Positions 43,256 through 53,007 of a stretch of DNA of 64,000 nt are shown one piece after another. The notes below the pieces were generated by a model. The model worked only from the letters and a program-made list of their open reading frames with translations, was not told the DNA's origin and made no database searches. This stretch comes from JANMJD01 sp963847945 (lineage in GTDB: Bacteria > Actinomycetota > Acidimicrobiia > Acidimicrobiales > Ilumatobacteraceae). A program made the translations under genes and the position numbers. The DNA lies in NCBI GenBank assembly GCA_963847945.1, contig CAWKBX010000013.1, positions 8,588 to 72,587 on the forward strand. The letters run 5' to 3'. Positions within the stretch are counted from its first letter, which is position 1; each line of letters starts with the position of its first letter.

Positions 43256-43486
43256 ATGGCCGATGGACTTGATATCGATGCGATGGTTGCCCGCTTCCGC
43301 GAGCGCGCCGCGGGGGTGAAGCGCCGCACATTGCCACCGGTCGGCGGCGACGAGCGCCAGCAGTTCCTCCGCCAGGCACAGCTCGACTTTCGCGACTTCG
43401 CGATGATCGGCGACGCGACGGGTGAAGTCATCGACGGCGTGCTGACGCTGCGTATCGACCTGCGTCCGCCGGACGCCCGGACGTGA
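43256..43486 (+). CDS. Small conserved-looking hypothetical protein
   Basis: A 76-residue protein, MADGLDIDAMVARFRERAAG at the start and VIDGVLTLRIDLRP at the end. I do not recognise the family. The GTG of the EamA transporter overlaps its stop (GTGA), so the two are translated together. The choice of ATG 43256 is based on the overlap and length. Confidence 0.6.
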   Translation: MADGLDIDAMVARFRERAAGVKRRTLPPVGGDERQQFLRQAQLDFRDFAMIGDATGEVIDGVLTLRIDLRPPDART

Positions 43487-44403
43487 TTGCCAACGTTCGC
43501 GAGTCAGCCCGCCAACGGCGCACCCAGCTCCCGATCGCCGCCGCGGGTACGGCAATTTTGGTCTGGTCGATCGGACCGTTGCTCGTGCGTGGTGTCGGAG
43601 CCTCATACCCAACGGTCGTCTTCTACCGACTGTTGACGGCGACCCCGGTGATGGTGGTGATGGCGTATCTAACCGGTGGGCGGGTCAGTGTGGCGCTGTT
43701 CAAGCGCACCTGGCGACCAGGGCTGTTGTTCATCGCCGCGCTGATGACGAGCTTCGCCTCGTTCATCTACACCTCGATTGCCAATGCGACGTTGATCGGT
43801 GCGCTCACCCCGGCCCTGGTGCTCCTGGTGTCGGGCCGAGTGGCCCACGAGCAACGCACTCGCCTGCAAGTCACGTGCGCACTCATCGGGCTTGTCGGCA
43901 TCACCGTCGTGGTACTGGGATCGGGGGGTACCAGCGGCGCGTCGCTGAAGGGCGACCTGTTCGCGGTGGGCAACCTGCTGATCTGGACGGCATACCTGTT
44001 CGAAGTGAAGAAGATCCGAGCCGAGGGTATCCACGCCGGTGCGTACGTCGCCACCGTCTTCATCTGGAGCCTCGCCATCGCCGCACCATGGGTGCTGCTG
44101 TCGTCGAATGATCTGGGTGCTATCGGCGGCACCGACTGGTTGCTTTTCGCCGCTATGGCGATCGGCCCGGGCCTGCTCGGGCACGGGTTGATGACCTGGG
44201 CCCAGCGCGACGTCGACGTCAACGTCGTCGCCCTGCTGGGCTTGGCCTCACCGGTGTTGTCGACACTGCTCGCCTGGTGGATCTACGAGCAGCGTTTGAC
44301 CTCGCTGCAGACCGGCGGCGCGGCGATCGTCTTCTTCTCGCTGATTGTCCTGCTCAGGGAACAAATACTCCTCGCCCGTGCCCAACCTGCCGACGAGATC
44401 TAG
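43483..44403 (+). CDS. EamA/DMT-family transporter
   Basis: A 306-residue integral membrane protein with about ten helices in two EamA repeats (AGTAILVWSIGPLLVRGVG in the first and AVGNLLIWTAYLFEVKKI in the second). DMT proteins export metabolites or take up small solutes; the substrate is unknown. GTG 43483 overlaps the preceding small gene. It is the last chromosomal gene before the tRNA-Gly gene. Confidence 0.88.
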   Translation: MIANVRESARQRRTQLPIAAAGTAILVWSIGPLLVRGVGASYPTVVFYRLLTATPVMVVMAYLTGGRVSVALFKRTWRPGLLFIAALMTSFASFIYTSIANATLIGALTPALVLLVSGRVAHEQRTRLQVTCALIGLVGITVVVLGSGGTSGASLKGDLFAVGNLLIWTAYLFEVKKIRAEGIHAGAYVATVFIWSLAIAAPWVLLSSNDLGAIGGTDWLLFAAMAIGPGLLGHGLMTWAQRDVDVNVVALLGLASPVLSTLLAWWIYEQRLTSLQTGGAAIVFFSLIVLLREQILLARAQPADEI

Positions 44404-44411
44404 TCAAATGG

Positions 44412-44440
44412 TTGTCTGAACGACGCTCGGCCTTGCTATC
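44412..44440 (+). promoter_or_regulatory. Probable promoter of the tRNA-Gly gene
   Basis: A -35-like TTGTCT at 44412-44417 and a -10-like GCTATC at 44435-44440 are spaced by 17 bases, about 20 bases before the first base of the tRNA. Confidence 0.35.
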
Positions 44441-44459
44441 GTTCGGGACGAAAAATACT

Positions 44460-44535
44460 GCGGACGTGGCTCAGCTGGTAGAGCATCACCTTGCCAAGGT
44501 GAGGGTCGCGAGTTCGAATCTCGTCGTCCGCTCCA
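44460..44535 (+). tRNA. tRNA-Gly (anticodon GCC)
   Basis: The sequence folds into a cloverleaf: acceptor GCGGACG with CGTCCGC, D arm GCTCAGCTGGTAGAGC, anticodon arm TCACC-TTGCCAA-GGTGA with anticodon GCC, T arm with GTTCGAATC, discriminator T, and an encoded CCA end. The gene is intact. Its 3' part from the anticodon stem onward is duplicated at 57218-57263, which marks it as the attachment site of an integrated element. Confidence 0.95.
44488..44533 (+). repeat. attL: 46-bp repeat inside tRNA-Gly
   Basis: The 46 bases from ACCTTGCCAAGG to GTCCGCTC are identical to 57218-57263. The copy here belongs to the intact tRNA gene, with the integrase gene starting about 135 bases downstream, the usual layout of a tRNA-targeted element. 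Confidence 0.95.
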
Positions 44536-44549
44536 CAGAAACACCTGGT

Positions 44550-44573
44550 GAGAGGCCCTTTCGAGGGCCTCTC
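44550..44573 (+). terminator. UUCG-loop terminator after tRNA-Gly
   Basis: A 10-bp perfect stem (GAGAGGCCCT at 44550-44559, complement at 44564-44573) closes the very stable TTCG tetraloop. It lies 15 bases past the tRNA, inside the island's left end, and should end the tRNA transcript. Confidence 0.75.
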
Positions 44574-44667
44574 GTCGCGTCTGCGGTCATGTCGCTCTAC
44601 TGTTTTGCTCTACCATTCTTGGTGTAGACGCCCTCGGTGGGACCGAGAACAGCCAGGGAGGCCTGTG

Positions 44668-46041
44668 ATGGGAGCCTCGAAACAAGCAGTTGTGGAGGCC
44701 GATTCGCCGGTCGCGGACGGCCCGGAATCGGGCGGTTCGGCGGGTGCGAAGCGCCTGCGGACGAAGGGGAGCGGCGGGATCTTCCTCGTCCGGGATGGCG
44801 TGTGGCGGGTCGACGTTGAGGTCGGACGAGACACGGTGACCCGCCGTCGGCGTCGGGTGAGCCGCCAGGTCGAGGGGTCACGACGTGATGCCGAAGCGGC
44901 GCTGGCGAGGTTGAAGGTCGCTGCTGAGCAGCGCAAGGTGACGTCGGGCCGGGCGTCGGCCCGCTCGGTTCGTGCCGTGCTCGATCTGTACCTGGAAGCC
45001 GCCGATGCCGGGACGATCGAGCTGGCACCGCGGACGTTGCTCACGAGCCGGTCGGCGGCGAACACGATGTGCTCGACGCGCCTGCTCGACAACCGCACAT
45101 TCGGCTGCGCTGCAGCTGCACCGGTTGACGTGGCGCGAGATCGAGGAGATGTACGGCGCGATGCGGACCGAGGGCGCCTCGTCGGATTGGGTGCGTCGTT
45201 GTGCGACCGTGTTGTCGCGGTCGCTCGACTTCGGCCGCAAGCGAGGACTGATCGACAGCTAACCCGGCGAAGGACGCTGCACGGCCGCGAACGAACCGCT
45301 CGAAGCCGGTGTCACCAAAAGCCGACGAGGTCGCGATGTCGTGGCTGTCGCCGAGCAGCGCGACCCGGAGATCGCCGACGCCGTGCGGGTGCTGGCCGCC
45401 ACCGGAATGCGCAAGGGTGAACTGCTCGGCCTGCAGTGGGCCGACGTCGACCTCGGACGCTCTGAGGTCCACGTCGCATGGGCGATCACCGACGCCGGGC
45501 CGGCAAGGGCGTGCTCCGCAAGCCGACGAAACGCAACGACTGGCGCGACGTGCCGCTGACGGCTGGAGCAGTCGCGGCGATCCGCCGCCAGCACGAGCGA
45601 GCTGTCGAGTTGCGCGGGGTGCCGCCCTTCCCAACTGACTATGTCTTCCCAAGCCCGCTCGATCCCGCGGCGCCGTACCGGCCCGACACCTTCGGCGACC
45701 GCTGGGCGCTGGTGAGCGGCTCCTCCGACGTGACGATGCTTCATCTCCGTCACTTCGCCGCGACGACGATGCTTGACGCCGGCGAGGACTACCGCACCGT
45801 CGCCGAGATCCTCGGCAATAGCGAAAACACGCTGAAGCTCCATTACGACGGCCGCACCGGCATCGGCAAACGCCGCGCGATCGAGCGCGTTGGAGCTGTA
45901 GAAGCAGGTCAATGCGGTGGTCGCTTCAGCCGTGTCATCCGGCGGGCGTGGCGGCCCAGACGACTGATCGCTGTCGTGTTGGGCGATTTTGAAGCCGTCA
46001 GCGTGCGATCGTTCGCGCGGAGCGGCTTGGCCGCCACCTGA
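44668..46041 (+). pseudogene. Tyrosine integrase of the tRNA-Gly island, frameshifted
   Basis: The ATG at 44668 (GGGAGG upstream) opens a 145-residue frame with an AP2-like arm-binding part (GSGGIFLVRDGVWRVDVEVG). The reading then needs at least four frame changes, near 45110, 45257, 45330 and 45500, to follow the core-binding part (WREIEEMYGAMRTEG) and the catalytic domain (LAATGMRKGELLGLQWADVD, LHLRHFAATTML, NSENTLKLHYDG). All of R, HxxR and Y are present across the frames, so the protein was a complete integrase of about 400 residues. It lies right next to attL and reads away from it. Decay or sequence errors cannot be told apart by eye. Confidence 0.85.
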
Positions 46042-46065
46042 GGTGCTAAATTTGGGTGGAATCCG

Positions 46066-47076
46066 ATGCGCATACGCGTGTATGGGGAAGGCGTCACATT
46101 GGACTCGCTCGAATTCACTCTGGGATTGGCGAAGGCGCTGGCGTGGCCAATCACGGTTGCGGGTCTTGGGATCGCCTTTCGCCAGGTAATCCGAGGTCTG
46201 CTGTCGGGCCGACTGAAACAGATCAAGGCCGGAAGCGTGGAGTTGCACTTCGCCGAAGAACTCGCGGGGATCTCGTCCGTGATCGGAGAAGCTGCGCGCG
46301 TTCAGGATGCTGAGATCACTGAAAACAAGGAAGAGCCCTCGGCCCCTCGTCACATTTCGGTGGCCGAGTCAACTATCGCCGACGCTCGCGATCTCGCCAC
46401 CGTTGCCCCAAGGGCTGCTGCAGTCGAAGCCTTCATCTCGCTGGAGCAAGGCATGCGCGAGGCGCTGTTGTCATCGGGGTTCGATCAGGGTGAGATTACC
46501 GGTCGGCCTTTCGCCCATCTCCTGCGAGAAGCGCGGGCCGTCGAGATGGTCGACCCCCAGATGGCGGATGCGCTCGCTCAACTCAACTCCGTTCGGAATC
46601 GACTGGTGCACGGTGAGTTCCAGGAGTCCGACTTTGGCGCGTCCGGGGCGCGTGACTTCGTAGAGACGTCTACTCGGGCGCTCGAGGTATTGAGGCGTAC
46701 GCCGAACTATCGCGTGTACGAGCGGCGGATCGAGCGGGAGTTGAGGGCGGTCGACCCTGAGGTGGCCACTTCTACGACTTCGATTGACTCGGGATGGGAC
46801 TTCAGGGTGGGAAACGAGCAGCCAGTGTTCGTCGAAGTCAAGTTCACCCGCCATCCAGCGCTCAGCACATCGGTTGTTCACCAGGTGCTCGGCCGAATCA
46901 CAGCGCTCGGGGGAAGCGGTCGTTGGATTCTGATAACGAATGCGGTGCCTACGGCATCGACTATCGAGATGCTCAGTGAACGCCGCGATCTCGCATTTGT
47001 GACATGGCGGGGGAAAGGCGACACGCCCCAACTGATCGAGGTTCTGGACGCGATTCGGTCGCGTCTGCACGAGTAG
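46066..47076 (+). CDS. Membrane-anchored HEPN-like and PD-(D/E)XK-like protein
   Basis: The 336-residue protein has an N-terminal hydrophobic stretch (GLAKALAWPITVAGLGIAF, about 20-38). The middle, about 110-215, is helical with SVRNRLVHGEF, the R-x4-H motif of HEPN-type proteins (DUF4145-like). The C-terminal part, about 235-330, has DSGWDFRVGNEQPVFVEVKF, which fits the D...(D/E)xK core of restriction-like nucleases of the Mrr type. Such combinations suggest nucleic-acid damage on infection, but this is an inference. It is the first cargo gene after the integrase. It could be an RNase/DNase effector or a sensor. Confidence 0.65.
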   Translation: MRIRVYGEGVTLDSLEFTLGLAKALAWPITVAGLGIAFRQVIRGLLSGRLKQIKAGSVELHFAEELAGISSVIGEAARVQDAEITENKEEPSAPRHISVAESTIADARDLATVAPRAAAVEAFISLEQGMREALLSSGFDQGEITGRPFAHLLREARAVEMVDPQMADALAQLNSVRNRLVHGEFQESDFGASGARDFVETSTRALEVLRRTPNYRVYERRIERELRAVDPEVATSTTSIDSGWDFRVGNEQPVFVEVKFTRHPALSTSVVHQVLGRITALGGSGRWILITNAVPTASTIEMLSERRDLAFVTWRGKGDTPQLIEVLDAIRSRLHE

Positions 47077-48274
47077 GGCCAAGCGCCGCGCTTGCCGATT
47101 GCTCGTCCGGCTGCTGGTCCAAGTCAGAGGTCGATGCCGAAATCGATCTCCTGCGCGTGGTGGTAGCCGTAGGTGAGGTCCGGCTCCGGGTGGATGATGA
47201 GTTCGGGGGTGCGTGTGGTGATGGCGTCGGCGAGGGCGGTGTGGTGTGGGTCGTTGACGGCTTCGAGGGTGTCGACGGTCCAGGTGGCGAGGTCGGCGGG
47301 AGGTCGTGGCCGTTTGCCCAGTGTCGCCAGTTGTGGAGGACGTGGAGTCGGGCTGCGAGGTCCTGGCGGCGTTCGGGTAGCTGGTGGCGGGCTTCAATCG
47401 CCGTTTGCAGACGGTCGGTCTCGACGGTCTCGTTGAATCGTCGGGTGGTGTGGTAGACGGCGCGTCGGTAGGGCTGGCGCGCCTCGACTGCGGCGTCGTG
47501 TCGAACCGTCGCGGTCTCGACTGCATCGACTGCGGTGGCGAGGCGTTCTTGTGCTGGGCGGCGTCCGAAGACCTTGTGTTCGGCGGCGTTCGCGGTGGCG
47601 TCGGCCAGTTCCTTCTTGGCGGCCGTGAGTTGTCGGTCGGCTGCGTTGAGTTCTCGCTCGAACGGGACGAGCGCACGGCTCGCCGCCTCCGCCTCAGCCC
47701 GTGACGCAGCGATCTTGTCGCGGCGTGCTTCCTGCTTGGCCGTGAGGTCGGTGAGTTCGGCCCGGACCAGGCCGAAGGCGGCGCTGGTCTGGTTCCATAG
47801 CGTGTGCCACCAGTCGGGGACGGTGCATCGTGGGCAGGGTTCTGGGACACGGACGGCGGCTGGGAGTTGGGCCGCGAGTTCTCGGCGTTGGACGATGGCT
47901 GGGGTGTCGGTGCGGTCGGTGTCGATGACTTGTTCGAGGACGGCTTTCGCGGCGTCGAGGGTCGGCTCGGGGGTGACGATGTACGCCGTGTTCTCCTCGC
48001 GGGCTCGGGTCATGGCGACGTAGAGACCTCGGCCGGTCGTCGCTGGTGTGATGAGGTTCGCTGAGATGGTGCGGGTGTCGGATTGGTTGCCGGGTCCAGT
48101 GGCGGCGTAGCCGAGATGCACGTGCTCGGCGACGTAGGCGGCGGGGAGGGTGGCGATGGCGGTGCTGGCGTGTCGGTTGGCGGTGAGGTCGCCGTCGTCG
48201 TTGATCGAGGTCTGGACCGCCCCCAGCTTTCCGGTCAGTGGGTGTCGTAGCCTCCTTGTTCAGAGGATGTGGTC

Positions 48275-48562
48275 ATGGCTCAGCGCCAGAAGTATTCGTT
48301 GGAGTTTAGGGAGCAGGCGGTTCGTCGGGTTATTGATGGGCCTCGGCCGGTCGTTGACGTCGCGAAAGACCTGAAGCTTCATGAGGGGACGTTGTCGAAT
48401 TGGGTTCGCCAGTATCGGGTCGATCATCCGGTGGATGAGAAGCCGTTAACGATCACGGAACGGGCCCGTCTGGTCGAGTTGGAGAAAGAAGTTCGGGAAC
48501 TTCGGATGAAGACCGAGTTCTTGGGAAAAGCGGCGGCCTTCTTCGCCCAGGAGTATCGGTAG
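48275..48562 (+). CDS. IS3-family OrfA (helix-turn-helix)
   Basis: A 95-residue protein, KYSLEFREQAVRRVIDGPRP, then HEGTLSNWVRQYRVDH, the helix-turn-helix that binds the IS ends, and a leucine-zipper-like tail (LEKEVRELRMKTEFLGKAAA). ATG 48275 is preferred to the GTG at 48269. OrfB lies in the +1/-1 relative frame downstream, as usual for programmed frameshifting. Confidence 0.9.
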   Translation: MAQRQKYSLEFREQAVRRVIDGPRPVVDVAKDLKLHEGTLSNWVRQYRVDHPVDEKPLTITERARLVELEKEVRELRMKTEFLGKAAAFFAQEYR

Positions 48563-48615
48563 TCTCGTGGTACGAGTTTATCGAAGGCGAGAAGGCCAAC
48601 TATCCGATCACTCTC

Positions 48616-49434
48616 ATGTGCAAGTGGGCCGGGGTGTCACCGTCGGGATTCTATGAATGGCTTGCTCGGCCGACGTCGGCGACTGCGATGCGCCGGTTCT
48701 GGCTTGCGGTACAGGTCGCTAAGGTCTTCCGGGCATCGAACGGGGTGTACGGCTACCGCAAGGTCCATGCCGAGCTCGTCAAGAACGGGGTCGAGGTCGG
48801 TGACGAACTGGTCCGCCGGCTGATGGGTGATCTCGGTCTGGTGTCGTGTCATCCCAGGCCATGGCGTATAACCACGATCCAGGGTGAGGGGCTCGGTCCG
48901 GTAGATCTGCTGAAACGGGACTTCACCGCGGCGACGCCCGGGGTTCGGTTCGTTGGCGACATCACCTACATCCCGACCTGGGAAGGTTGGCTCTACCTAT
49001 CGACGGTCATCGACCTATGCAGCAAAGAGGTCGTTGGGTGGGCGATGGCCGATCACATGCGGGCGTCGTTGGTCTGCGATTCGTTGACGATGGCTGCCAA
49101 TCATCGGGCGATGATCAAGGGTGCCGTGTTTCATTCAGATCGCGGTTGTCAATATACTTCGAGTGAACTGGCCGAGCATCTCGCCGGTCTGAATATGGTC
49201 GGTTCGATGGGTCGCACCGGGGTGTGTTGGGACAACGCCGCAGCTGAGTCATTCTTTGCTTCGTTGAAGAAAGAGTGCGTGCATCGGATGGTGTTCTCCA
49301 CCCGGAAGAAAGCTCGTGACACGGTTGTGGATTATATCGAAGTGTTCTATAATAGACAGCGGGTACATCAATCGCTCGGGTATCTCACCCCGCTAGAAGT
49401 ATTCGAATCATTTCAAGCCCCCGAGGCTGCGTAG
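48616..49434 (+). CDS. IS3-family OrfB (DDE transposase)
   Basis: The 272-residue catalytic protein has the three acidic residues in FVGDITYIPTWEGWLYL, FHSDRGCQYTS and CWDNAAAESFFASLKKE, and ends NRQRVHQSLGYLTPLEVF. The frame is open back past 48560 (SWYEFIEGEKANYPITLMCK), so the working product is probably an OrfAB fusion made by ribosomal frameshifting near the end of orfA, and the ATG at 48616 need not be used. The frame is complete, so the IS may still be active. Confidence 0.9.
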   Translation: MCKWAGVSPSGFYEWLARPTSATAMRRFWLAVQVAKVFRASNGVYGYRKVHAELVKNGVEVGDELVRRLMGDLGLVSCHPRPWRITTIQGEGLGPVDLLKRDFTAATPGVRFVGDITYIPTWEGWLYLSTVIDLCSKEVVGWAMADHMRASLVCDSLTMAANHRAMIKGAVFHSDRGCQYTSSELAEHLAGLNMVGSMGRTGVCWDNAAAESFFASLKKECVHRMVFSTRKKARDTVVDYIEVFYNRQRVHQSLGYLTPLEVFESFQAPEAA

Positions 49435-51823
49435 TCACACCGTCCGGGATCGCCGGGGCAGTCCAGTCACGGTCCAGAGTTCCCGGTTACGGACAATGTC
49501 GCCGTCGCTGGCGATGAGCCGGCGGTCGTTGCGTCGGGTGGCGATGACATCGCCGACGTACACCGTCGTCCCGCTGTTGGTCGTCGCGGTGGCGTGTTGG
49601 TCGAGGTGTCCGGCGTCGAGTCGGGCGTGTTGGATGGCTCGGTTGAGCAGGCCGACGTGTTCGTTGGCGGTCGTGGTGACAGCGACGGTCTGGCCGTGAC
49701 CGTGGGCGGTGAGCCATCGGTCGGCGATCGCCGTGACGTGTTGGTCGAGAGTGCCCGGGATGATACGGCCGTGGGCTGCGTAGATGTCGATGACGGTGGG
49801 GTCGCCGCGGCGTAGGTCGAGGGAGGCGCCGGCTTCCCAGCGGTTGGTGAAGCGGTGAATCTGTTCGAGGTGATGGACGGTGGTCGTGCGGCAGAGTTCG
49901 TCGAACATGCCACCGCGTTCGACGGCTTGAAGTTGAATCGGGTCGCCGACGAGCCGCAGCCGCCATCCGTGGGTGTCGGCGAGTTGGGTGAGGCGGTCGA
50001 GGTCGTTGGTGGCGAGCAGGCCGGCTTCGTCGACGATCAGCCTGGTCCCGTGGGGGAGTCGCCACTGGTCGCCGGGTGGTCGGTCGGGTTGGGACCATTC
50101 GTGGAGGAGTTTGGCGACGGTGTCGGCTCGGACGCCGGTGCCGTCGGCGAGCACGCGGGCGGCTTTGGCGGTCGGGGCGACGGCGAACACAGGTCGGTCG
50201 TTGAAGCGGAGGTCGTCGACGGCGGCGCGCAGCATCGTGGTCTTGCCGGTGCCGGCGGGTCCGACGACGATCACGAACGGGTCGTTGCCGGCGACGGCTC
50301 CTGCGGCGTCGGCCTGTTGAGGGTCGAGTCGGTCGGTGTCGACGGTGCTCGACGGCTCCGGGACCGGCGTGTGGTGGTCCATCGCCCAGGTGAGGATGCG
50401 TTCCTCCTGGGCGAGGACGTGGTCGCTCGTCAGGTGCGCGGCGATCGGTTCGACCCACACCGATCGCCCGTCGGCGGTTCGTTGGCGGGTGTCGGCGGTG
50501 GGGTCGAGGTTGATGCTGTTGTCGATCACCTCGTCGGTTGCCCGTTGCAGGAACGCTGCCCATCGTTCGCCGTCGATGCCAAGCGCGGGGGCGGAGCTGG
50601 TCGGTGAGCGTGCGAATGACGTCCATCCGGTGCCAGGTCGATGATCGCTGCGACAGTTCCGTGATCACGTCGCCGGTAGCCATCTGCTGTACGGGCTCTG
50701 CTCACTGCCCGCGGCGGCGATGCCGCGGGTGAGCGTGGCAGGTGTGATGCCGAGTTCTGCGGCTTCCGCGAGCCAACGGGCGCGGAGGTCATCGACGGCA
50801 GCGCCCGTCTTGTGTTGGCGGGTGTCGACGGCCGCTTCGCGTTGCATCGCCGCACGCTCGAACGCGGTCGGGTCACGCTGTTCTCGGTTGTGGAAGTCGG
50901 CGAGTTTGTCGGCGAGGGCGGCGTTGACCTGGGCGGCACGTTTCGAGAACGCATCGAGCAACTCCTGTGGGACTCCGACGATTTCGGCTTGTCCGTTGAC
51001 GATGTCGCCGAAGCGGACGCCGAGGCGTTCGGTCGAGTTCGGCTCGAAGGACGGATTGGTACACGCCGCCGAGGGTGCGTTGATGCTTCTTGAGCATGCG
51101 GGCGTCGAGCGCGAACCAGCGTTCGTCGTCGACTTGGACCTTGGCGGAGATGACGAGATGTGTGTGGATCTGCGGGTCATCCAACCTCGACGTCGATTGC
51201 CGGAACGCGGCGATCGCGAGACCCTCGGCGTCCGGGTGAAGCCGCCCGCCGTTCGACCTGATCCGGGTCGTCGCCCCGTACCGCTCCAACATGTCGACGA
51301 CCGCGCTGGCGGCGGTGTCGTGCGCGTCGAGGAGCCGTTGGTCGCCGGTGAGCGCCCACCACGCCGACAGCGACTTCGGTGCTGACACCGTGGCATCGAA
51401 ACCGGACACCGCTCGCACCACGGTCCCATCAGCACGATGCCGGTCGAGGAGCGGGAAGCCGAGCGTCGCCCCGGTGGTCGGGTGTTGGCCGGAGAGGAGG
51501 CGTTCGAGTTGTTCGGCTTCGACGGTGCGGGCGAGTCCGAAGCGTTCGGCTTGTCTGCCGGACCATCGTCCTGGTTCTTCGCCCACGGCTTGGGTGAGAT
51601 ATTGCGTGTAGTACCCGGCGGTCGTCGCCGCCGTCGAGGCGTAGAGGGTCGTGACGCGGATCATGACAACACACCGCCTGGCGCGGGCACCTGTCTGTCC
51701 TCTTCACATCGCGTTCGAGCCGAAGGCGAGAACATCACGATGACGTCAGACGCCGAGCAGCGACAGCTGCGAGTCGGCGGCCGGGTGTGTGCGCTTCACG
51801 GTCCGCTTCACAGGCGCGGCCGT

Positions 51824-52192
51824 TCACGCGGTGGGCGTCGCGAGGGACATCACGTCGACGCTGAGGTCGAACATGTCGGCCGGGACCGACAGGCTGTACG
51901 TCGTCGACGCGAACACGCCGTCGCCGCCGCGGGTCTGCTCGACGGTCAGCAGACCGTGATCACGAAGTCGGGTGACCGCGCGGCCGATCGTGTCCTTGGC
52001 GACGCCGAGCGACGTTGCGAGATCGCGGATCGACGCCGTCGCGACCGAGAGGTCGGCGTCGCCGGTGGAGCGGGCGAGCAGCTCCTCGAGCAGCACCCAC
52101 GAGCCGGCGTGGAGGACGCGGCGAAGATGCGCAGCCGCCGGTCGAACCACGACCGGACGCCGGGTCCGCTCAGCGGCCACCGACCGCCTCAC
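51824..52192 (-). CDS. Winged-helix DNA-binding protein of the island
   Basis: A 122-residue protein whose middle part (SVATASIRDLATSLGVAKDTIGR, then LRDHGLLTVEQTRGGDGVF) is a MarR/GntR-like winged helix. It lies upstream of the relaxase in the same direction and overlaps the excisionase-like gene by 23 bases, so the three probably form the transfer or maintenance operon. It may regulate the operon. Confidence 0.65.
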   Translation of the reverse strand: MRRSVAAERTRRPVVVRPAAAHLRRVLHAGSWVLLEELLARSTGDADLSVATASIRDLATSLGVAKDTIGRAVTRLRDHGLLTVEQTRGGDGVFASTTYSLSVPADMFDLSVDVMSLATPTA

Positions 52193-52445
52193 GATGCAGA
52201 GCGCCGGCGCCGAGGCGCACGACGGTGCCGGTCGTCATCAACTCGATCAGCGCCCAACGAGGGACCCGCAGGCACGATCCGAAGCGGATCACCGGCAGTC
52301 CGACGGTGCCGTCACTGGCGAGATAGGCGGCCGCAAGCTCGTACGCGAGCGAGCGACTGATGCGCAACAGGCGCGCCGCTTCGGCGATCGTCAACAGCGG
52401 ACGAACATCGTCGCTGAGCAGGTTCGACTCGACCACGACAGCCAT
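52170..52445 (-). CDS. Excisionase-like helix-turn-helix protein
   Basis: A 91-residue protein with PLLTIAEAARLLRISRSLAYEL, the MerR-type helix-turn-helix of excisionases and similar small DNA-binding proteins, and LPVIRFGSCLRVPRWALIEL, the usual wing. It is in the right place for an Xis of the tRNA-Gly island, although it reads opposite to the integrase. Confidence 0.75.
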   Translation of the reverse strand: MAVVVESNLLSDDVRPLLTIAEAARLLRISRSLAYELAAAYLASDGTVGLPVIRFGSCLRVPRWALIELMTTGTVVRLGAGALHREAVGGR

Positions 52446-53007
52446 AGGGGGAGTCGTTGATACACCCGCCCGCCAAGAACATCAACCGCCGAAAAGTCGC
52501 AGGTCACAGACCAGATGACACCAGCGCATACAGGAGAACACCAGCGAACACAGGAGCATACGAAACAGCACGAACGACGTGCCCAAAGTCACACCACGAC
52601 GGTTGTCCTCAGAACGAGGACGCGGTTCCGCGGCGCCAGAAAGGGGAGACCCGATGCGTTCTGTGACGGGTTCGAGTTGGTGAGTCGCGGGCTTGGTGTC
52701 TATCTGATTGGGCTGAGCTCGTCCGAGGGACTACGGCAAACGGCCAACACGCTCGGCTCGCAGCGTTGCAACGACCAGCCTCGCCATCGTCGGGTCAATT
52801 GGCTCCTCTTACAGCGTGGCCGAGCGCAAAACGTGCAACTGAGCTCGCCGGAGGGAGAGTCGTCGATTCTGGACAGCGTTGAGGGCTGGACAAACTGATC
52901 GCGCGACGAGCTGGCCGAAGGGTTAGTCGACTCTTTCGGACACTTGCCCCTCGCTGAGTCGTGTCTCGGGCCGTACGCCGCCACGCTGTATCGCGTAGCA
53001 TCCCGGC
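52446..53007. other. Island intergenic region with a short tandem repeat
   Basis: About 560 bases without a supported gene, between the divergent excisionase-like and cassette genes. It contains two tandem 20-bp repeats at 52518-52557. One plus-strand frame is open across 52515-52898 but shows no protein-like features. It must hold promoters for both directions, and could hold the transfer origin of the element; I see no clear nick site. Confidence 0.5.
52518..52557. repeat. Two 20-bp tandem repeats upstream of the excisionase-like gene
   Basis: The unit ACACCAGCGCATACAGGAGA is followed at once by ACACCAGCGAACACAGGAGC, 17 of 20 bases equal. The place, just upstream of the divergent regulatory genes, would suit iterons or operator sites. 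Confidence 0.6.

Larger units (their letters stand above)
48239..49439 (+). mobile_element. IS3-family insertion sequence inside the relaxase gene
   Basis: A 1.2-kb element with imperfect inverted ends (TGGGTGTCGTAGCCTC on the left; TGTGACTACGCAGCCTC as the complement of the right end), starting TG and ending CA. It carries the usual orfA and orfB pair. The relaxase helicase reads into it from both sides. I do not see a clear target duplication, so the exact ends may be off by a few bases. Confidence 0.85.
47124..51664 (-). pseudogene. MobF-type relaxase with RecD-like helicase, interrupted by IS3 and frameshifted
   Basis: The N-terminal part from ATG 51664 (VTTLYASTAATTAGYYTQYL) has the relaxase tyrosines near residue 18 and the metal motif DDPQIHTHLVIS. 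The helicase part has Walker A VVGPAGTGKTTMLRAA, Walker B LIVDEAGLL, and LRLVGDPIQLQAVERGG. The end (TRGLYVAMTRAREENTAYIV, then DLTYGYHHAQEIDFGIDL) closes at 47124. Frame changes are needed near 51060, 50690, 50590 and 47300, and an IS3-family element splits the helicase at 48239-49439. The intact protein would nick oriT and unwind the strand during conjugal transfer. It is now certainly inactive because of the insertion. Confidence 0.85.

Noticed and set aside
46471..47850. Long minus-strand open frame covering the HEPN-like gene
   Set aside because: It reads as Arg/Pro/Thr-rich shadow sequence, and the plus-strand gene has clear protein-like motifs.
52515..52898. Plus-strand open frame in the island gap as a gene
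   Set aside because: No ribosome site, no recognisable motif and an odd composition; it appears to be chance.
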